A stretch of DNA of 12,829 nucleotides from an uncultured Rubritalea sp. (GTDB lineage Bacteria; Verrucomicrobiota; Verrucomicrobiia; Verrucomicrobiales; Akkermansiaceae): the NCBI GenBank assembly GCA_937951395.1, contig CALFBV010000204.1:1-12829 (forward strand), given 5' to 3'. A program made the position numbers and the translations under genes. A model generated the notes under the pieces. That model was not told where the DNA came from, made no database searches, and worked only from the letters and a program-made list of their open reading frames with translations. Positions within the stretch are counted from its first letter, which is position 1. Each line of letters begins with the position of its first letter. This document shows positions 10,918-12,829 of this stretch, piece after piece.

Positions 10918-12829
10918 ATGAATACCGAAGAACTACGTTTAAAGGAAGACCGACTCAGGGAGAAGCAGTGGAAGCGCTGGGGGCCTTATCTTAGTGAGAG
11001 GCAGTGGGCGACTGTGCGAGAGGATTACTCTGAGCAGGGTGATAGCTGGGGGTCATTTCCACATGATCAAGCACGCCGCCGAGCCTACCGCTGGGGTGAA
11101 GATGGGCTGCTTGGGTTTTCTGACAGGCAGTGTCGTTTGTGTTTTAGTCTGGCGCTTTGGAATGGGGAGGATAGTATTTTAAAGGAGCGTTTGTTCGGTC
11201 TCACGGGACCTGAGGGAAATCACGGTGAGGACGTGAAAGAGAATTATTATTATCTAGATTCTACACCCACGCACTCCTACGCGAAGGCTCTGTATAAATA
11301 TCCGCAGAGTAAGTATCCGTATAGGGATCTGGTGGATAGAAACCGGGAGCAGGGACTGGATAAGCCGGAGGTTGAGTTGGCGGATCTTGGTGTGTTTGAT
11401 GAGGACCGCTACTTCGATGTCACTGCTGAGTATGCAAAGAACACTCCTGAGGATATCTGTATTCGCCTTACCTGTGCGAACCGTGGACCTGAGGCTGCGA
11501 CGCTTCACATCTTGCCTACGTTACTTCTGAGAAATACTTGGAGCTGGGGGCAGAAAGATGCACCTAAGCGTCCGAGTATGGCTGCTAAGAAGGATGGTTC
11601 TGTAGAAATTATTCATGAGAAGCTAGGGGACTTTCTTTTCCAATATGAGGGCGATGCTGAGCTGCTTTTTACTGAAAATGAGAGTGATAGAGATAAACTA
11701 TGGGGCCTGGAGAATGCTAGTCCATACGTGAAAGATGCCTTTCATAAGAAGGTGATTCATAATGATGACGCAGCGGTAAATCCTGACAAGACTGGGACAA
11801 AGTGCGCTCCGCATTTCGTGTTAGATCTGGCAGCAGGAGAGGAACGCGTGATTAAGCTCAGGCTCTCTCTTCATAGCGAAATCCCGGAGGAGGCCTTTGG
11901 TGAAAATTTCGATCATGTTCTAACAGATCGCATCGCAGAGGCAGATGTATTTCACGGTGGTTTAGACCAGGTAAAGCTGACTGAAGATGCTATGGAGGTG
12001 TCACGCCAAGGGCGGGCAGGGCTTCTTTGGACGAAACAATTTTACTATTACGTGGTCGAAGACTGGCTCGATGGTGACGATCCTGAATCCTCACCACCAG
12101 AGGCGCGACGCCAAGGAAGGAACCGTGACTGGAAGCACTTCTATGCGAGTGATATTCTCTCCATGCCTGATAAATGGGAGTATCCGTGGTTCGCAGCGTG
12201 GGACTCAGCATTTCATATGTTGCCTTTTGCGAAGATCGATCCGGACTTTGCGAAGAGCCAGCTGGAGCTATTTCTCCGTGAGTGGTACATGCATCCGAAT
12301 GGTCAGCTTCCGGCGTATGAGTTTAACTTCGGTGATGTGAATCCGCCGGTTCATGCTTGGGCTGCGTGGCGGGTTTATAAAATCACAGGTGAACGCGGTG
12401 AGCGAGATCGGCCGTTCCTAGAAAGCGTTTTCCAGAAGCTGCTTATTAACTTCACCTGGTGGGTAAACCGCAAGGATACAGAGGGAAATAACCTGTTTCA
12501 AGGTGGGTTCTTAGGGTTAGATAATATCGGAGTGTTTGACCGCTCCAAGCCGCTGCCTGTGGGAGGTTTCTTACAGCAGTCTGATGGCACGGCATGGATG
12601 GCATTCTACTGCTTAACGATGCTCTCGATGGCTCTCGAACTCGCTCAGGAAAATCCTGTCTATGAGGATTTGGCTTCGAAGTTTTTTGAGCATTACATTG
12701 GCATTGCGGATGCGATGGGTGATGAGAGTGGCAACGGGCTGTGGGATGATAAGGATGGATTTTATTATGATCAGCTGAAGCTAAATGGGGAGACTATCCC
12801 ATTGAAAACACGCTCACTGGTAGGGCTCT
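10918..12829 (+). CDS. GH63/MGH-type glucosidase (partial, C-terminus beyond the window)
   Basis: The 637 visible residues begin at ATG 10918 and stay open to the right edge; bacterial members of this family are near 880 residues, so roughly a quarter is missing. The opening has the family's charged lead (ERLREKQW-like) and WGPYLSERQW, then SWGSFPHDQARRRAYRWGEDG at about 42-62, EDVKENYYYLDSTPTHSY at 104-121 and KYPQ. The catalytic (alpha/alpha)6 barrel starts after about 360, with AWDSAF around Asp429 (the residue usually taken as general acid), PAYEFNFGDVNPPVHAW at 465-481 and GLDNIGVFDRS at 533-543. GH63 enzymes cleave alpha-glucosides or mannosyl/glucosylglycerate with inversion; the substrate here cannot be told. 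No signal peptide is visible, so it is probably cytoplasmic, acting on an internal sugar store or compatible solute. It lacks a Shine-Dalgarno sequence. The second catalytic acid (a Glu) may lie outside the window. Confidence 0.9.
   Translation, partial: MNTEELRLKEDRLREKQWKRWGPYLSERQWATVREDYSEQGDSWGSFPHDQARRRAYRWGEDGLLGFSDRQCRLCFSLALWNGEDSILKERLFGLTGPEGNHGEDVKENYYYLDSTPTHSYAKALYKYPQSKYPYRDLVDRNREQGLDKPEVELADLGVFDEDRYFDVTAEYAKNTPEDICIRLTCANRGPEAATLHILPTLLLRNTWSWGQKDAPKRPSMAAKKDGSVEIIHEKLGDFLFQYEGDAELLFTENESDRDKLWGLENASPYVKDAFHKKVIHNDDAAVNPDKTGTKCAPHFVLDLAAGEERVIKLRLSLHSEIPEEAFGENFDHVLTDRIAEADVFHGGLDQVKLTEDAMEVSRQGRAGLLWTKQFYYYVVEDWLDGDDPESSPPEARRQGRNRDWKHFYASDILSMPDKWEYPWFAAWDSAFHMLPFAKIDPDFAKSQLELFLREWYMHPNGQLPAYEFNFGDVNPPVHAWAAWRVYKITGERGERDRPFLESVFQKLLINFTWWVNRKDTEGNNLFQGGFLGLDNIGVFDRSKPLPVGGFLQQSDGTAWMAFYCLTMLSMALELAQENPVYEDLASKFFEHYIGIADAMGDESGNGLWDDKDGFYYDQLKLNGETIPLKTRSLVGL

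Noticed and set aside
11254..11508. Minus-strand frame, and the frames at 11987-12340 (+) and 11990-12211 (-)
   Set aside because: They overlap the glucosidase frame, which carries continuous family motifs through this stretch.

Overview
The window looks like chromosomal DNA of a free-living Gram-negative-type bacterium with moderate G+C (a little under half, by eye). The protein set reminds me of Verrucomicrobiota of the Rubritalea/Verrucomicrobiaceae kind: a zinc-finger FAD monooxygenase beside a small helical hypothetical protein, an enlarged LigA, an MFS-acyltransferase fusion, and a large GH63-type glucosidase. This assignment is an inference from remembered protein families. There is no rRNA, tRNA, IS element, phage gene or CRISPR array, and no intergenic stretch over 300 bases.

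Layout. Positions 1-1235 (minus) hold the 5' part of an FAD-dependent monooxygenase with an N-terminal DnaJ-like zinc-finger region, preceded in the same direction by a small helical protein of unknown function. A 64-bp divergent gap separates these from a plus-strand nucleoside:H+ symporter-like MFS permease (1300-2577). Its stop codon overlaps that of a convergent NAD+-dependent DNA ligase, ligA (2574-4937, minus). A 220-bp gap upstream of ligA holds a puzzling small reading frame with a possible membrane segment but no normal start. Then comes a two-gene minus-strand operon: a membrane-anchored TPR protein (7422-8030) followed by the DNA-uptake channel protein ComEC (5158-7401).

After a divergent control region, the plus strand carries a fused transporter/acyltransferase (about 8196-10820). 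It resembles the LplT-Aas lysophospholipid repair machinery, but its C-terminal acyl-ACP synthetase part appears collapsed to remnants. Last is a GH63-family glucosidase (from 10918) that runs off the right edge.

The genes form no single pathway. They are housekeeping (ligA), DNA uptake (comEC), nucleoside uptake, phospholipid acyl-chain maintenance, redox chemistry and glycan breakdown. A loose link between DNA or nucleoside salvage functions (comEC, nucleoside permease) is speculative. I found no clear new multi-gene system. The best leads are departures within known families: the eroded synthetase domain behind MFS-PlsC, the Asp-to-Asn change in the ComEC metallo-beta-lactamase motif, the charged helical insertion in LigA, and the zinc-finger/flavoenzyme fusion. 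Almost no gene start has a recognisable Shine-Dalgarno sequence, so start calls here rest mainly on frame limits and protein content.
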